Source: Adenophora triphylla var. japonica (Eukaryota; Streptophyta; Magnoliopsida; Asterales; Campanulaceae). Taken from it: DNA of 64,000 nucleotides. How positions within the stretch are numbered: the first letter of the stretch is position 1; every line of letters starts with the position of its first letter. Under the pieces are notes generated by a model that did not search any database, had not been told where the DNA came from, and was given only the letters and a program-made list of their open reading frames with translations. This document shows positions 10,037-21,938 of the stretch, piece after piece. Both the position numbers and the translations under genes were made by a program. Location: assembly GCA_022495995.1 (NCBI GenBank), contig JAFEMH010001474.1:404671-468670 (forward strand), read 5' to 3'.

Positions 10037-10999
10037 ATGATGAACGTTCGGGCCGGCCGGCCCGTTTGAAAGCAGCCCGCGGATAACGGATATTGCCCAG
10101 CCCGTTCTTTCTCAGCCCGCGGGTCAAGCCCGGCTCGCCCGTTTACCCGAGGACCGGCCCACCCCGTTTACCCGTCTGGCTGGGTTGGCGGGTTTAGGCG
10201 GGCTTTACCCATTTTTTTTTCAAAATATTAATAGGGGAAGGGGGGATTCAAACCTGGGTTGTTTGAAGCGGGGGGGGGGGGGGTGAAGTGAAGGGGATGC
10301 TTACCACTTGGACAGAAGCCAATTGTTGATAAATATTCAAATGTTAAATGTTTTATTATATTTTTAACAATTTCTATTAAGTTCTTATCTGTGTATTAAC
10401 TTATCTGTGTATTAACTTTTTCTTTTTGATAGTAAAATGCTATTTTAGATGTTTGTTAATACTGATTTTTTTTCAATAAATTTTATAAAAAAGTTAAGAA
10501 TTTTTAAAGAAATAAAACTTAACAAAATTAAAAGAAACGAAAGTATATAAAAGAAAAAAGGGACGGTACCCTTAAATTTTATTAATTAAAATAAAATTAC
10601 AAGAGGGGGACAACCAACCTTACCCTTTTATAAATAAGGGGGGACATGTAGGAGCCTTAATTTATGGCCCATTTTTTCAAATTTTTTGGAAATTACTATT
10701 TGGAATGTAAATTATTTCATTTTTGAGAAAAACAAACAAAAAAAAAAAGGGGAAAAAGGTCAAAAACCCTGTTAAGGAAACGTGCATGGGCTGGCAAGGC
10801 AATAAGGAGGCGAGCTGGCGGGCTTGGGCTAAACGGGCCTAAAAGCCCGGCAGGCTTGGCCCGGCCCGTTGGCTAATTATCAAGGCCTGGCCCGTGAGGG
10901 GAGGCGGACTGGGCTTGGCAGGCTGAAGTGGCGGGCTAGGCAGGCCACGGGCTGGCGGGCTGGCAGACCGTCCGTGGGCTTCGGCCCATTTTGTTCATC
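10037..10999. mobile_element. GC-rich-ended element flanked by 14-bp direct repeats
   Basis: TTCAAGTGTGGGTG occurs exactly at 10023-10036 and 11000-11013. Between them lies a 963-bp block that begins (AT)GATGAAC and ends GTTCATC, a 7-bp inverted end. Both ends are full of GGGCCGGCCCG/GCGGGCTGGC-type words, while the middle (10200-10770) is AT-rich and contains a poly-G run at 10268-10283. The ends resemble non-autonomous hAT-like repeats of plants, but those duplicate 8 bp, not 14. No coding frame. Confidence 0.65.
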
Positions 11000-11013
11000 T
11001 TCAAGTGTGGGTG

Positions 11014-12126
11014 TGTAAAATTATATGTATAAGATCTCAATTTCTTTTTATTAAAGATATGATTACTAACATAGCCTCCAAAATATTTCATTTCCTTTAA
11101 CAATTGTTTTTGAGAATTGTTATTCACCCCTAAAACATTACTGAATACTCATGCATGATGATTATTAAAAAAATGACATCTATTGAAATGACCAAATTAA
11201 CCCTTAGTATTATTATGCCTAAATAAATAAGGATTTTCATTTTTTTCTCTGATCTTCTTCTTCGTAAGCTGCGCTGATTAGAATGTCGCTAGACTATTCG
11301 GTTATTTTGTTTCGAGTAATTGGAGTATGAGTTTCCTTGTCGCTTTTAGGGTCGTCGATGAGAGAAGCTTCTGGCGTTCTGCTGGTAGTAGCCAAACAAT
11401 CACCTTGTTTGGTAACTGTCGACCGAACAAAATTACAACGTTCGGTCAAAAGCGATCAAACACGGAGTGATATTTCGGCCACTGATGACCGACCATGATA
11501 ATATTGTATGGTCACAGACAAAAAATTCTTGATTTTTCTTATAGTTCTTTCGTCCCCAATCGTGTGTATGGTCAAAGATGAGAAAAGAAAAGATAGTATA
11601 TGGCGAGGGGATATGACCGTGATTTGGAGGGGGCATTTATTTTCTTGATTTTTGAAGGATGAAGGAAGGTTGGTCGGATAATATGAAGAGTTGATTGGAG
11701 AAGATGAAAATTGGCCGAAGACGATGAAGAGTTGATCGGAAAAGATGGAGATTAGCCTGGAGAAGATGAAGATTGAGTGTGAAGGTGTGCTTTGTGTTGG
11801 GTGATTATTTAGGAATTTTAGAAAGTAAAATAGGAATAATTGTGGTGTATCTAGTATTGAGTGTTTAATTTTTTGGGTAAACATAATAGTGCAGGGGTAT
11901 TTAATAATGTTGCAGAAGTAAATAACAATTTGTTTATTTTTAGCTCATTCAATTTTATTTATTTTTATTGAAGATATGATTACTAAGATAATTGATGGCT
12001 TTAAGCAACGAGCAGATTGAAATTTAACTTGAAAAAAAAGAAGATATATAATCTCAAATTGCATTATGCAAGGCATGATTTCAGCATCTTAATTGCACAT
12101 TTCCATCTCTCTCCTTTTCATTCCGT
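11014..12126. other. Non-coding region upstream of the CASP-like promoter
   Basis: AT-rich. It contains a purine-rich GATGAAGATTGG/GGAGAAGATGAA stretch at 11650-11780 and a GTTCGGTC duplication near 11410-11450. Open frames here are short and match nothing known. It probably includes distal promoter DNA of the CASP-like gene. Confidence 0.5.
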
Positions 12127-12164
12127 TATAAAACCAACTCTCTCTTGTCTGCTACCATAGTATT
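12127..12164 (+). promoter_or_regulatory. TATA box and start of 5' leader of CASP-like gene, cut off by element 2
   Basis: TATAAAA at 12127-12133 is followed by a CT-rich leader typical of a plant 5' UTR. It runs to the TCTTC duplicated at 12165-12169 and 25175-25179. Without the insertion it would continue directly into ATTTTTAGTTCTTGTC and the ATG now at 25196, giving a leader of roughly 25-60 bases. This is inferred from the target-site duplication. Confidence 0.7.
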
Positions 12165-12169
12165 TCTTC

Positions 12170-13008
12170 TGATGACGCCACAGCTTTTCGGGGTCAGGAG
12201 CGGTTCAAGGATATCTGGCTAGGATATATTTGGTGGTTTTGTGTACCTAGATCACAACACAAACAAGCACCGTTAAGGTCAAAGTTGGATGTTACTCCAA
12301 CTCAGGCCCTCGGGTGTGAGAGTAAGAACACTGAGTAATAAGGCTTTGAATACCTTTGGAGTGTGTGTGTTTAGGTCTAGAGAGTAAAAGAGCTTACTCT
12401 CTTGTATATGGAACTTACCTTGCCCAAGGGGGTAAAGGCCTTCTATTTATAGGCAATGCCATGGTGCTTGTTGAGGTAAGCAATGAGATCAGCCCTAGGG
12501 GGCACTTTGGTATTTGACCAGCTACACGTGTCCGCAGCTAATTGGTCCTGTCAGGGAGGGAACATTGGTGTCCCGGGGGACATGGGTGAAAGGGACATGA
12601 GCCGTGTGGCCGGCTTATTGCATTAAATGGAATAGTAGGCGCCGGGTGAGCCGCATTGAATGCGTGATGGGGGAGCGGCAAGTGGCCTGTCAGAGCCAGT
12701 AAGCTAACTTGCTCAGTAAGGCTTGACATTTAATCCGGGAAGCAGCATGTGCCCGCGGTCAACGTTATGCCCGCAGTCAAAGATATATGACGCGAGCACG
12801 GTTGATGCGGGCATGACTCACGCGGGCATGGATCCAGCGAGCAGGGTCCCAATGGTCCTCGAAGAGGATGATGCGAGGAGGGACACGGTCTTGACCACAA
12901 GGGCCTATTTGTCCGCGGTCTTCCCTCCAGCGGTCTAGGAACTGCCACGTCACTGGTTCCTTGGGCTAGACCGAGCGCGGGCCCGGTCCAGTAGATCCGG
13001 GCTCATCA
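12170..13008 (-). repeat. 3' LTR of element 2
   Basis: 839 bp, starting TGATGACG and ending GGGCTCATCA on the plus strand. The first roughly 250 bp are identical to the other LTR. About twenty differences, mostly single bases and small indels, lie in the remainder, clustered at about 12410-12670. Confidence 0.95.
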
Positions 13009-13020
13009 ATGGCCCCTAGC
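13009..13020 (-). other. Polypurine tract of element 2
   Basis: The minus strand reads GCTAGGGGCCAT directly before the 3' LTR start TGATGAGC. It is similar to the tract of element 1. Confidence 0.65.
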
Positions 13021-13405
13021 TCCAAGTGTGATTATTTATGGTCTGAGTGAGGAGCTACTAGAAGCTCGGTCTGCTCCAATTGCTCCTCGAGCGAGCACCA
13101 GTGTTGGCGTTTTTCCTTGTTTGTTGCTTGGCCCCATGGGCTTAGGGGAACGCTCGGGAGGCACCAGTGAGTGACACGTGGTCCCTTGCATGGCGTGCCT
13201 CCCGGTTAACAGGTGGGCCCCTTGGCAGATGAAAAGACGGGTTAGTGGTACGTCGGGGGTACGTGTCAGCCATCCAAGGGGGGTAATGAATGCAAAAGGT
13301 ATTTAATTTTCGAATTTTCAAACGTTTGGAGACGGTTGAGGGTCCGAGGTTGGATTTGTGGGCTAATTAATACGGGTTAACGGGTTAACCCGTATAGGTA
13401 GGCCT

Positions 13406-13413
13406 TATAAATA
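13406..13413 (+). promoter_or_regulatory. TATA box of element 2 antisense gene
   Basis: TATAAATA in the context CCTTATAAATACCAAACC. A leader follows with AGAGAGAGAAAC, a splice-donor-like CGTAAGTAAC at 13537-13546 and an ATG at 13609. It drives the strand opposite to pol, like the TATA box at 7406-7416 in element 1. Confidence 0.65.
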
Positions 13414-13608
13414 CCAAACCCTTAAACCCCAAACACTTTTACCGTTTCCAAATATTCAAAGAGCCTTAGAGAGAGAAACTTCTTGCTGCGAATTCTTGTG
13501 CAACCGCTCTCCGAATCTACCCTCAAGCTTTCTTTTCGTAAGTAACATTGGGTGTTTCCTCTTCATCTCCTTCTGCTTTTCTTTTTCTTTTCTGGGTTTC
13601 TGAACAAA

Positions 13609-14549
13609 ATGACCACTCGAGAGTTTGGACCCCGCCGTCCCATAGAATTAGGAAATGGGAGCACTCCAGATCTGTTTGCGGTTGTAAACGGACGGGGGGA
13701 TATTTAGGAAGGTAGGCCGTGGGTGGCTTAGATTATCCCTTGAGTGCTTCCAGTATTTCTGCGAAAAATCCCAATGGGGGCCTTTTGTCCCACCCCGGTT
13801 GTGGGAGGCCAAGGATAAAAGGGTAAAAAGGAACGGTGATGTTTTGGTGTTGGGGGATACCAGTAGGCTGAGAAATTTTGTGATGGGGGTTTTGTGCAGG
13901 TTTCCCCGCGAGAGGATCGGCTCACGAACGCCATTGAACTAGTGAGGAGAGCGATTCGCGTCCCGAAGTAGTTTGTGGCCCAGGAAAAGTGCGAGCGATG
14001 GATCTGAACAAACCAATGCTGCGCGGGCACCTGCGCGAACTTGAATGACCCTTTAGATGTTACGCCCATAAGGCTGTACTTCCCAATGTGGTGCCCGCGG
14101 CCCACAGTGCTTGAACCCATTGAACTAAGTAGTAGTGAGCCTGGAGCCTCTAAATTTTGAGACTACGTAGGCGGGGAGGATGAGGATGAAGTGACCTGCG
14201 CCGCGGTGATGCCACTGGTCTCTTTGGCTCGACGAGCACGGAGACCGAGGAGGATGACCGCGAGGTCGAACTAAGGAGAGGCTGCGGGGACCTCCTAAGA
14301 AGGCCGGCGAGACCACGAACATCGTGGATGCCTTTTCGACCACGATTCCGAGGAGGAGGTAGGCGAGGCCCTGCCCGCAATAAAGGCAAACGGCCGGTGT
14401 TGAGGCGAACCACAGCCGTGGCCGCGATAAGAAAGCCAAGGAAGTGGCTATCCTCAAACGGGAGGAGGATATTTATGAGGTTTATAACGTGGACCGCAAC
14501 GCCTACCGTGTCCGCACCTTAGGACACGTTAGATAAAGGGAAGGATAAG
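13609..14549 (+). pseudogene. Degenerate 5' part of element 2 antisense gene
   Basis: The ATG at 13609 (MTTREFGPRRP) stops within a few codons after TCCCATAG. Later fragments stay open only briefly. By position this matches the 5' exons of the element 1 antisense gene (6888-7364). The sequence is moderately GC-rich and plausibly once coding, but the frame is lost. Confidence 0.4.
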
Positions 14550-14870
14550 TTGAGGCGGAGACGATGGCGATGTCGCGAGGATAATAGGGCCTTAGTTTTC
14601 TATGGTGCTCAATTTGAGAATGGCCTGAGGCTGCCCTTGGATCCTTTCTACTATGACTTCCTGGAGTTCAACCGCTGCCTCCCCATGAACCTGACTCCCA
14701 ATGCCATCAGAGCCATTGTTTCTTTCATAGCTGTTTGCAGATTCATGGGCTATGAACCCACCCTGGCCGGGCTCTACGCTTACTATCAGAACCAAATTCT
14801 CCGCGGCATTACAGGTTTGAAGGCTAGGAATTTCTCTACAGACCTTCTCTCCCCCTTCGAACAAGTTTGA
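14550..14870 (+). pseudogene. Transposase_28-type domain of element 2 antisense gene
   Basis: The 106-codon frame carries the core FENGLRLPLDPFYYDFLE, then MNLTPNAIRAIVSFIAVCRF and MGYEP. This is the same domain as at 5700-6887 and belongs to the family named putative gypsy type transposon. Spacing between the motifs is the same in both copies, but the sequences differ clearly, so the two elements belong to different families. The frame ends at a stop near 14868 where homology should continue, so this copy is broken. Confidence 0.8.
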
Positions 14871-14879
14871 CCAATGGAA

Positions 14880-16041
14880 CCGAGAAGGATATCACTGGTC
14901 ATTGAGTCTAGGTTTGGATGGCCCTTCTCCAAGCCTCGAGTCCGATCCGATGAAGGTGTCCGCTAGCAGTTATCCGGACCCGTCCTCTGCCGATGCTATG
15001 CGCACTGCCATAGAGAGGCATCTGGCCCTTTACTTGGATAGCGGGGAGGAGGAGCCCGTTTATGATGTAGGCACAATTGTAGTGGATGAGCCCTTATTGA
15101 TCTACTCGGGGGTGGCTCCTCGCGAGAGGGCGCCCCACATGCCCCCAGTAGCAATAGAGCCGTTGCCTCGTGACCACGATTGGAGGGTGCACGAGCACTA
15201 CCAATTTGAGGCGGATTGTAAGACACTGCATCTTTGGGCGGCGAGTGCGATCCTCCCGAACTTATCGGTCTCTAGCTGTTTTCATATAAGCTGTTGCCAA
15301 TTTATCTTTATTTTTGATTTTTGGTGCATTCTTAACCTTTTCTCTTTCCCTCAGTAGACCCGAGAAGAATACAATTTCGATGGCTCCTCCACTAAATCTT
15401 TGCCCAATGAAGGCCAAGAACATGAAGGCCAACAAGGAAGGCTGCCACGAAGAGGCGAGAATGAGATGGGTGGGGTCCCCACTAAGGATAAGACGGTGCC
15501 CGTGGTAAGCAGAAAGACGGGGGATCCCCTTAGCCTTCCCAAGACTATCCCTACTACGGGGAATCTGCCTCCACCCCCCAGGGGTCCTCCTCCCTCCAGT
15601 TCTAGAGGCTCCCGCTCTCCCCCTGGCCGCACCATTCCTTCCGGCCATCAAATGGATTCTCGGAAGAGAAATGAGAGGGATGGAGAGCGGGGACGAGGGA
15701 CAAAGGAAGGCTGCGAAGGTCGGGGATGCTCCTCCTCGGACTATGGCGCTCCTACTGTGGCTTCAGCTTCTTCTCCCCCTGTTGGGGGCACTATCTGCTC
15801 GGCTGTTTATCCAGTTTCCCCCTTGACCACTCGCGAGGAGACTCTGGCGGTCAGGAAGAGGCTGTCCGAGGTGTCTCACATCACCGGGGTGGATATTTAT
15901 GCCCGGAACTCTGCCAATGCATCCGTTGGGATCGGGCTGGCGAACCGCCTATACTCTCCGGACTTCTATAAAGGCATAGTTGTCGAGGAGAATGCCTCTG
16001 CCCTGGTGGGGGATATAGGCCTCGCTACGGCCAAGGAGTAG
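14880..16041 (+). pseudogene. Middle segment of element 2 antisense gene, with probable intron
   Basis: Coding-like sequence resumes with DHYWSL-type residues, then FGWPFSK, and runs to a Trp-rich motif near 15240. A probable intron spans about 15268-15354, with the strong acceptor TTTCTCTTTCCCTCAG. After it comes a hydrophilic Pro/Ser/Arg-rich segment (15400-16041) ending LVGDIGLATAKE. The position of this intron, after the conserved domain and before the low-complexity segment, is the same as in element 1 (acceptor at 5642-5652, minus). The donor (G/GTCTCT) is weak. Function unknown. Confidence 0.5.
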
Positions 16042-16170
16042 ATGCTCGCTTGATCTTAATCATTTGGCTTCACCATTTCTTTCCTTTGTATTAACTTTTG
16101 ATCTTTACGCCGCGGAGTGAGTAATAAGGTGTTGCGGGTGCGTGAAAGGCTGTGACACTCGACCGGCGAG

Positions 16171-17083
16171 GTGGAGAACAAAACTTCCATCTTGGCGGCC
16201 AAACTTCGGGAGCTGGAGGAGGCTCAAACAAGAATTGGAACCTTGAACTCCCTGCTGGAGGACAAGGAAAGGGCCTTCACTCAGAAGGAGAATGATTTGA
16301 AGGGCTTCCAGGAGAGGATGACCCAGCTCGAGAAGGACCTTGAGAGGATAAGGGGTCAGCGGGATGAGCTCCGCGGGCACAAGAACGAGTGGGAGCCCAG
16401 AAATAAAGAGCTCATGGCCGTGGATCTTTGCCAAGAGGGCGATCTGGAGGCTGCAGGGAAGAAGGTGGACGAGCTGTCCGACGAGGCTGCTCCTACAAAG
16501 GATGGAGCGAGAGGGAAGTCCGCCCTCGACGATGTCCGCAAGGAAGCTGTGGAGGAATACAAGAACTCCCAAGCTTTCAGGATGGCTCGTTCTTGAAAAC
16601 ACAGCTCAGTATGAGGCTGGGGTTCGGACGCAAATAAGGAATTTTGCGGCCACGGGCAAGTTCACCGTGCAGGAGTTGGCCGTAATTGGCTCGCTTGTTG
16701 CTACGGATGAAGAGTGCTTGCCCGGGCATGCACTAGTTCCCTTGTCCGAGGACGAGGTCAAAAGTTTGGAGGCGTCTGCGCGGCCTCTCTGCCTCGCGGC
16801 GAAGTGACGGCTCTAGCTTTCGATCGTGATTTGGATGAGCTGCGGTTCGGGGATAACCACTATATCATTGGGGGATGCCTTGGCTCGGAGTTCTTCCAAA
16901 TGGGCTGCCATAGGAGATCTCTTTCCCTCGCGGGCGGCTCCGGCCCGGCCTGCTGAGCCCGTCTCCGACCACTATAACGGAGATTACGATGACCCGTCTT
17001 CCTTCCCCAACTCCAACTTCGAAGCGGGCACGAGATGGTGCCGCCGGGGAGGCTGCGAGATGCGACGGGGACCAAGCTCCTAA
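16171..17083 (+). pseudogene. Coiled-coil C-terminal part of element 2 antisense gene
   Basis: The frame 16171-16596 (141 codons) is rich in Leu, Glu and Lys with heptad spacing (for example KLRELEEAQTRIGTLNSLL and ERMTQLEKDLERIRGQRDEL), a clear coiled coil. Another frame (16364-16807) contains FTVQELAVIGS and a DEEC motif that continues the protein, so there is a frameshift near 16590. The layout equals 4055-4846 of element 1, including the acidic tail. No enzymatic motif. Confidence 0.6.
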
Positions 17084-18226
17084 AGTTTAGGATTTTTTGC
17101 TTTTTCTTGTTGTAGTAGAATAGGATCTCTTTTTGTAATAGTGTAGGAATTTGTAAATACTTTCTCCATCATTAATAGAAGCATTTTTTTTCAACTTGGC
17201 TCTTTTATTTTTATCTTAATTGCTTGTCTCGTAGGCTATTTTGAGTAGTTTGGCAATCTTCGAGCACCTTAGTACTTGCATTCTTGCCTATTACTTTTTC
17301 CAGCGTTTTTGACTTGCAATTAACTTTATACTCTCCTTCTCGGGCGGCGGCCTTTAGTAGGCCCTCTGCCCGCATTTTTTGAGTTTTCCTAACTCTTTAT
17401 TCAAAACCCTTAGGCTTTTCGTGAGAGTCAGCCTTATTCTTCTATGATCGCGTTTGTTTAGCCTTGTGGCAAAGTTAGGGGTCTTGACCCCAGTTTGTCT
17501 ATTTGGCTTTGTTAAACTAGTTTGATCACTCTCATCCATTTACACTTATTCCCAGCCTTGCGAGCTGTGGTGTAAGTCAAAAGTAGCCAAGGCAAGCATA
17601 CTTTCATAGGGCATGCGAGAAGGTGGCCGTGAGGCTATTGTCCGCGCAATGTAAAGGTAGGAGCATATTTTAGCATAGAGGCCCTTTAACCCTGGCATCT
17701 GTATCCCCTTATTGGAGGTTCTCACTTATTTGACCCTTTATTCAAAACTCCCTAAGGTTTTTCGTGAGGGTCTCGTGGCGATACGGTGAACGGGCTTATA
17801 TGTAGGCCTTTGTCACATACGAGGCGTGCGAGTAACGGCCCTAACGAGGTCCTTCGCGCAATTAGTGGGTCCGGACTTCAGGTCATTGTCCCAGCTAGAG
17901 TCCGTAGGCACGGGCATCATGGCCTTTGTACCTACGTTCATCTATATCCACTTATTCTTGGTGGTGTCACGCGAGCAGAGTGAGTCCTCCCCGCGATCAC
18001 GGTACGGATCGTAATGGATCTTTGTACATATATAGGCATGCGGATCCTTTAGATCTTTGCGCATCGGTAAGTAGGAGCTCATATGTTGGCTCTTGAACTC
18101 ACTGGCATCCGCACGCGGGCATCCACCTTAGCTTTTGAGGTGGGAATTGATTTTTGCATCAAAATATGATGATAACTTCTCCCTTATATATATATAGTCT
18201 ATACTCCTTCCAAAATTACAAAGACT
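17084..18226. other. Spacer between antisense gene and pol of element 2
   Basis: No gene is recognisable. A diverged direct repeat occurs at about 17396-17440 and 17740-17780 (TTATTCAAAAC then TTTTCGTGAG). A short TATATATATA run lies at 18186-18197. Confidence 0.6.
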
Positions 18227-19374
18227 TCAAAAGAAGTATCTCTTAAGGTGGTCGCTATTCCGGGAGTGCTTAAGCTCTTCTCCCTCTTTTGGTCGCAACA
18301 TATAGGTGCCCTCTTTGACTATCTTTGTAACCTCATATGGACCTTCCCATTTCGGGGACGGCTTGTTGAAACCGGGTTGGGTCCCTTGGACCTCTACGCT
18401 TACGAGTACCCAGTCTCCAAGCGAAAAACTCCTTTTATTTACTCTTTTATCATGGTGCTTCTTCGCTTCTGTTTGTAGTTCACCATTTTTCATGTGCCCG
18501 CATTCTCTTTCCTTCGAGATCGTCAGTCACACCTTCGTTTGCCTCGTTTTGAGACTCGTCGAAGTATGTGACTCTGTACGAGGGTAGGGCTACCTCAACT
18601 GGAGCCATTGCCTCGACCCATACGTGAGCGAGAAGGGAGTTTCTCTGTTGAATTTCTTATCGTGGTGCGGACAACCCATAATGCGATCCGGAGCTCGTCC
18701 CAACCAACGTCCTCCTCGTCCTTCCAAATTTTTCTTTAAGGCGGTTAGGACTAAGCTTGTTCGCAGCCTCGGCTTGACCATTTCCACGAGGATAGGCAAT
18801 CTGCGGACTTACGGTGTTGCACCTTCATTCTCACACATTCGGCGGTGAATTTTGCGGAGAATTGGGTGCCATTATCGAAATTATTGCTCGGGGAACCCCA
18901 AATCGACAATAGATGTGGTCGTGGACAAAACCGATAGTGTTATCCTCTAAATAGTGGCCAAGCCCTTTGCTTCCGTCCACTTGGTAAAATAATCCACGGC
19001 CACCACAAAGATACTTGATGCTTCCTCTAGCGCTTGAAATGGTCCAATAAGATCTATCCCCCACGTATCAAACGGCCACGATGGTACTACCAAAGTACGT
19101 TGTTGATGGTAGTCTAGGGATGTCCGCAAATCTCTCGGCACTTATCACATTTTCTAACATACTCCTGCGCATCCCTTCTCATTGTGGGCCAAAAGAATCC
19201 TTGGAATTTGATCTTGTCTCGAGAGGGTGCGAGCACTGGATGTCCGCCACAAACTCCTTCATGAACCTCATAGAGTAAGTTGGTGACCATGTGAGTCTTA
19301 ACACATCTTAGTAAAGGCTTGGTGAATGATCGCCGAAAAAGCACCCCATCGAGGACGAGGTATTTCGCGGACAC
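18227..19374 (-). pseudogene. Integrase of element 2, broken into several frames
   Basis: From 19374 downward the sequence holds the zinc-binding region (VHEGVCGGHP and later CDKCREI) and the start of the DDE core with its first Asp in WGIDLIGPF (about 19060). VAVDYFTKWTEAKGL follows, then CRFGVPRAIIS, where the frame shifts just before DNGTQFSAKF (about 18855), so the second catalytic Asp is in another frame. TPFSLTYGS (about 18620) and a terminal GPY-like module (WEGPYEVTKIVKEGTYML, ending DHLKRYFF at 18227) complete it. Integrase would insert the element DNA; here at least three frame changes disable it. Confidence 0.85.
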
Positions 19375-20340
19375 CGTTACGATGGCTCTAGCTATTACCG
19401 GATCCTCGGGAGGGTTTGCTTCTCGATGTAATCCTTCATTTCATCCACCCGCCCCTTACTTGATCCTCAATATTGTTTATCTCGTATTCGATCTATAGCA
19501 GTCTCTCCGTGAATTCAATCCGGCAATTTGTCTCCAACTCACCAATTTCTTGCTCGGTTATTCTTGAGAGGAGGTCGCCTTCCACATTGTCCTCTCTCAT
19601 GACTTGGTTCAAATTTCATAGTAAGTGAAATTTTTGATGAGGGTTTTTGCAAGGTCACAAGATCGAGTTAGTACTTGGGTTGATAGTATCATACTCCCCC
19701 TAATTTGATTAACTATGAGCCGAGAGTCACTATTGATCTCAATATTCTCGAACTCCCAAGTCTCTTGCCGGCTCCATGCCCGCTATGATTGCTTCATATT
19801 CACTGATTGTTTGATGCCTCGAACTTGAACCTTAAGGCCCTCATGAATTTCTCCCGCAGGTGCAATCGAAGTATGCCCGCTCCACCGATTAACTTGCTCG
19901 CGGAGCCGTCCACATATAAAGTCCACACCTCTTCCGGACGCTCCCTTGGTTGAACAATTTTTGTGCTTGGGCTTTTTGGGTCATCTTCTCGATTCTCGCT
20001 CGCTTTCTTTTTCCGAGGTCGCCGTCCGCTAATTTGAATGATGATTCTACTACAAAATCAACTAAGGCCTGCGCTTTGATTGTCTTTCTCGGGAGTAGGT
20101 GATCCGGAACTCGGTGAGCTCTATAGACCAAGCTAGCATTCTCCCCGAGGACTACGGTTTATGTAAAACCTTTCTAAGCGGGGCCTCGGTTAGTACAGGT
20201 TATAGGATGTGCGTAAAAGTAGGCTCTTAATTTTCGAGCGTATACAAGCAAGGCGTAAGCTAACTTTTCTATATTAAGATAACGCCCTTCTACAATGGAC
20301 AAAGTGCCTTACTTACATAATAAACCGGTTTTTGGGAGTT
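19375..20340 (-). pseudogene. RNase H and archaeal-type RNase H of element 2
   Basis: The end of the gypsy RNase H and its tether is visible near 20131-20020 (YRAHRVPDHLLPRKTIKAQALVDF). The second RNase H follows with GLYMWTAPRAS (a decayed form of the usual start), LRFKFEASNNQ near 19820 and a DSRLIVNQ-like stretch near 19700. Frames change repeatedly. Dual RNase H confirms the Tat lineage. Confidence 0.7.
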
Positions 20341-21307
20341 ATTCTCCTCCCTCACAAGAACAACACACGCGGATCGCAACGGCTAAATATAGAAAAAGCT
20401 CTTCTCCGGCACCGGCCGCCGAGTAGAGGTGGCCGCCCGAGGTATGTCTTGACTTCTTCAAAGCCCGATGGCACTCGGTGCTCCATGTAAATTCATCGGC
20501 TCTCTTCCCCCTTTGAGAGTTTTGAAGAAGGGGAGGCATCTCTCCGCTGACCGCGAGATGAAGCGGCCAAGTGCGGTGCTGCGACCATTGAGTTTTTGTA
20601 CATCCTTCACGCAGCAGTGAGGTTTCATGTCTAATAGGGCCTGGATTTTCTCTCGGATTAGCCTCTATCCCTCTTTGGTTGACCATGAATCCGAGGAACT
20701 TGCCCACCTTGACCCCGAAAGCGCACTTAAGGGGTTTAGCTTCATGCCGTTATGGCGCAAGTTTTTGAAGGTTTCCTCCACATCGAGCTCGTGGGAGTTT
20801 TCCTTAGTTTTTATGACCATGTCGTCAATGTAGGCCTCTAGATTTCTGCCTAGCTGGTTTTTAAAGACCAGATTGACCATGCGCTGATATGTGGCTCCTG
20901 CATTTTTTAGCCCGAAGGGCATCATAGTGTAGCAAGATGTCTTGCCCGCAAAGAATGAAGGCTACAGAGCGGACATCTTCGGGAGCCATCTGATCTCGGT
21001 GGTAGCCGGAGTAGGCATCAATGAAGCTTAGAACCCTGTGTCCGGCTATAGAATCCACCAATCTGTCTATGCGAGGAAGAGGGAAGCAATCTTTGGGGCA
21101 TGCCTTGTTGAGATCGGTGAAATCAACGCACATCCTCCATCTGCCATTGGATTTCTTAACCATGACCACATTGGCCACCCACTGGGGTAGGAGATCTCCT
21201 TTATTATCCCCGCTTTTAGCAACTTTTCCACCTCTTCCTTGATGGCAATCTCTTTCTCCGGGAGAAATATCTCGGATTTCGGTGAATGTTTTTGAAGGAG
21301 GGGTCAT
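20339..21307 (-). pseudogene. Reverse transcriptase of element 2
   Basis: Conserved blocks appear in order on the minus strand: WVANVVMVKKSNGRWRMCVD, LNKACPKDCFPLPRID, FIDAYSGY (about 21020), MMPFGLKNAGATYQRM (from 20925), the catalytic YIDDMVIK (about 20840) and FLGFMVNQRGIEANP (about 20695). The motifs lie in three frames because of frameshifts near 20940, 20750 and 20600. The active-site Asp pair is kept. It would copy the element RNA into DNA if intact. Confidence 0.9.
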
Positions 21308-21938
21308 CGTTGATTTTATGGAGGATCACGTCCGCCGATGCCTTGCATATCTTCCACCCTCCAAGCGAACACATCGCAATTTGCTCTAAGGAACTCAATA
21401 AGTATCCTTCTTTCCTCGCCGTGAATTTCCAGCCCAACCTTAAGCTGTTTGCTCGGGAAGTGGGGATTGATTACCACCTCCTCGAGCTCGTCGTTAGGTT
21501 GAAGGTCGCCGATTTCACGATTGTGCAGGAGTCAATGACAATAGTTGGGGGGTTGACACGAGCTTCGGTCGGTGTTGCCATTGAATATATGATATCACGG
21601 TCAATTTCCCCTCTATTCCTCGATCAATATAACCTCCTCAACGAGGGCGGCCAACCGCTTTGATTTTACGCTCATCTTGAGCTCCACCTTGTGGAATGGA
21701 AAGAAAGCATGCCAATTGGTACGGGTGGCGGCGGGAGTGCAAGGGCTTTCCCTTGTTGACTTGTCCTCGCCTTTTCCCTCTATTATTTTGTCCTTGCCCT
21801 CTATCTCATGGGCGGGATGTCCGCCTTTCTGTTCTTTCCTTTTTTCCTCCAAAGGCTCGGAGGAATCTCCCTGTTGGTTCTTGATGGTAGCAACCCCGCC
21901 CGGTGTTAAATTTCACCCTTTGGTGGGGACGGACGCGA

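Noticed and set aside
16105..16602. 165-codon minus-strand frame, Leu/Ser-rich
   Set aside because: It is the complement of the coiled-coil region on the plus strand; the plus strand has the heptad pattern and the family context.
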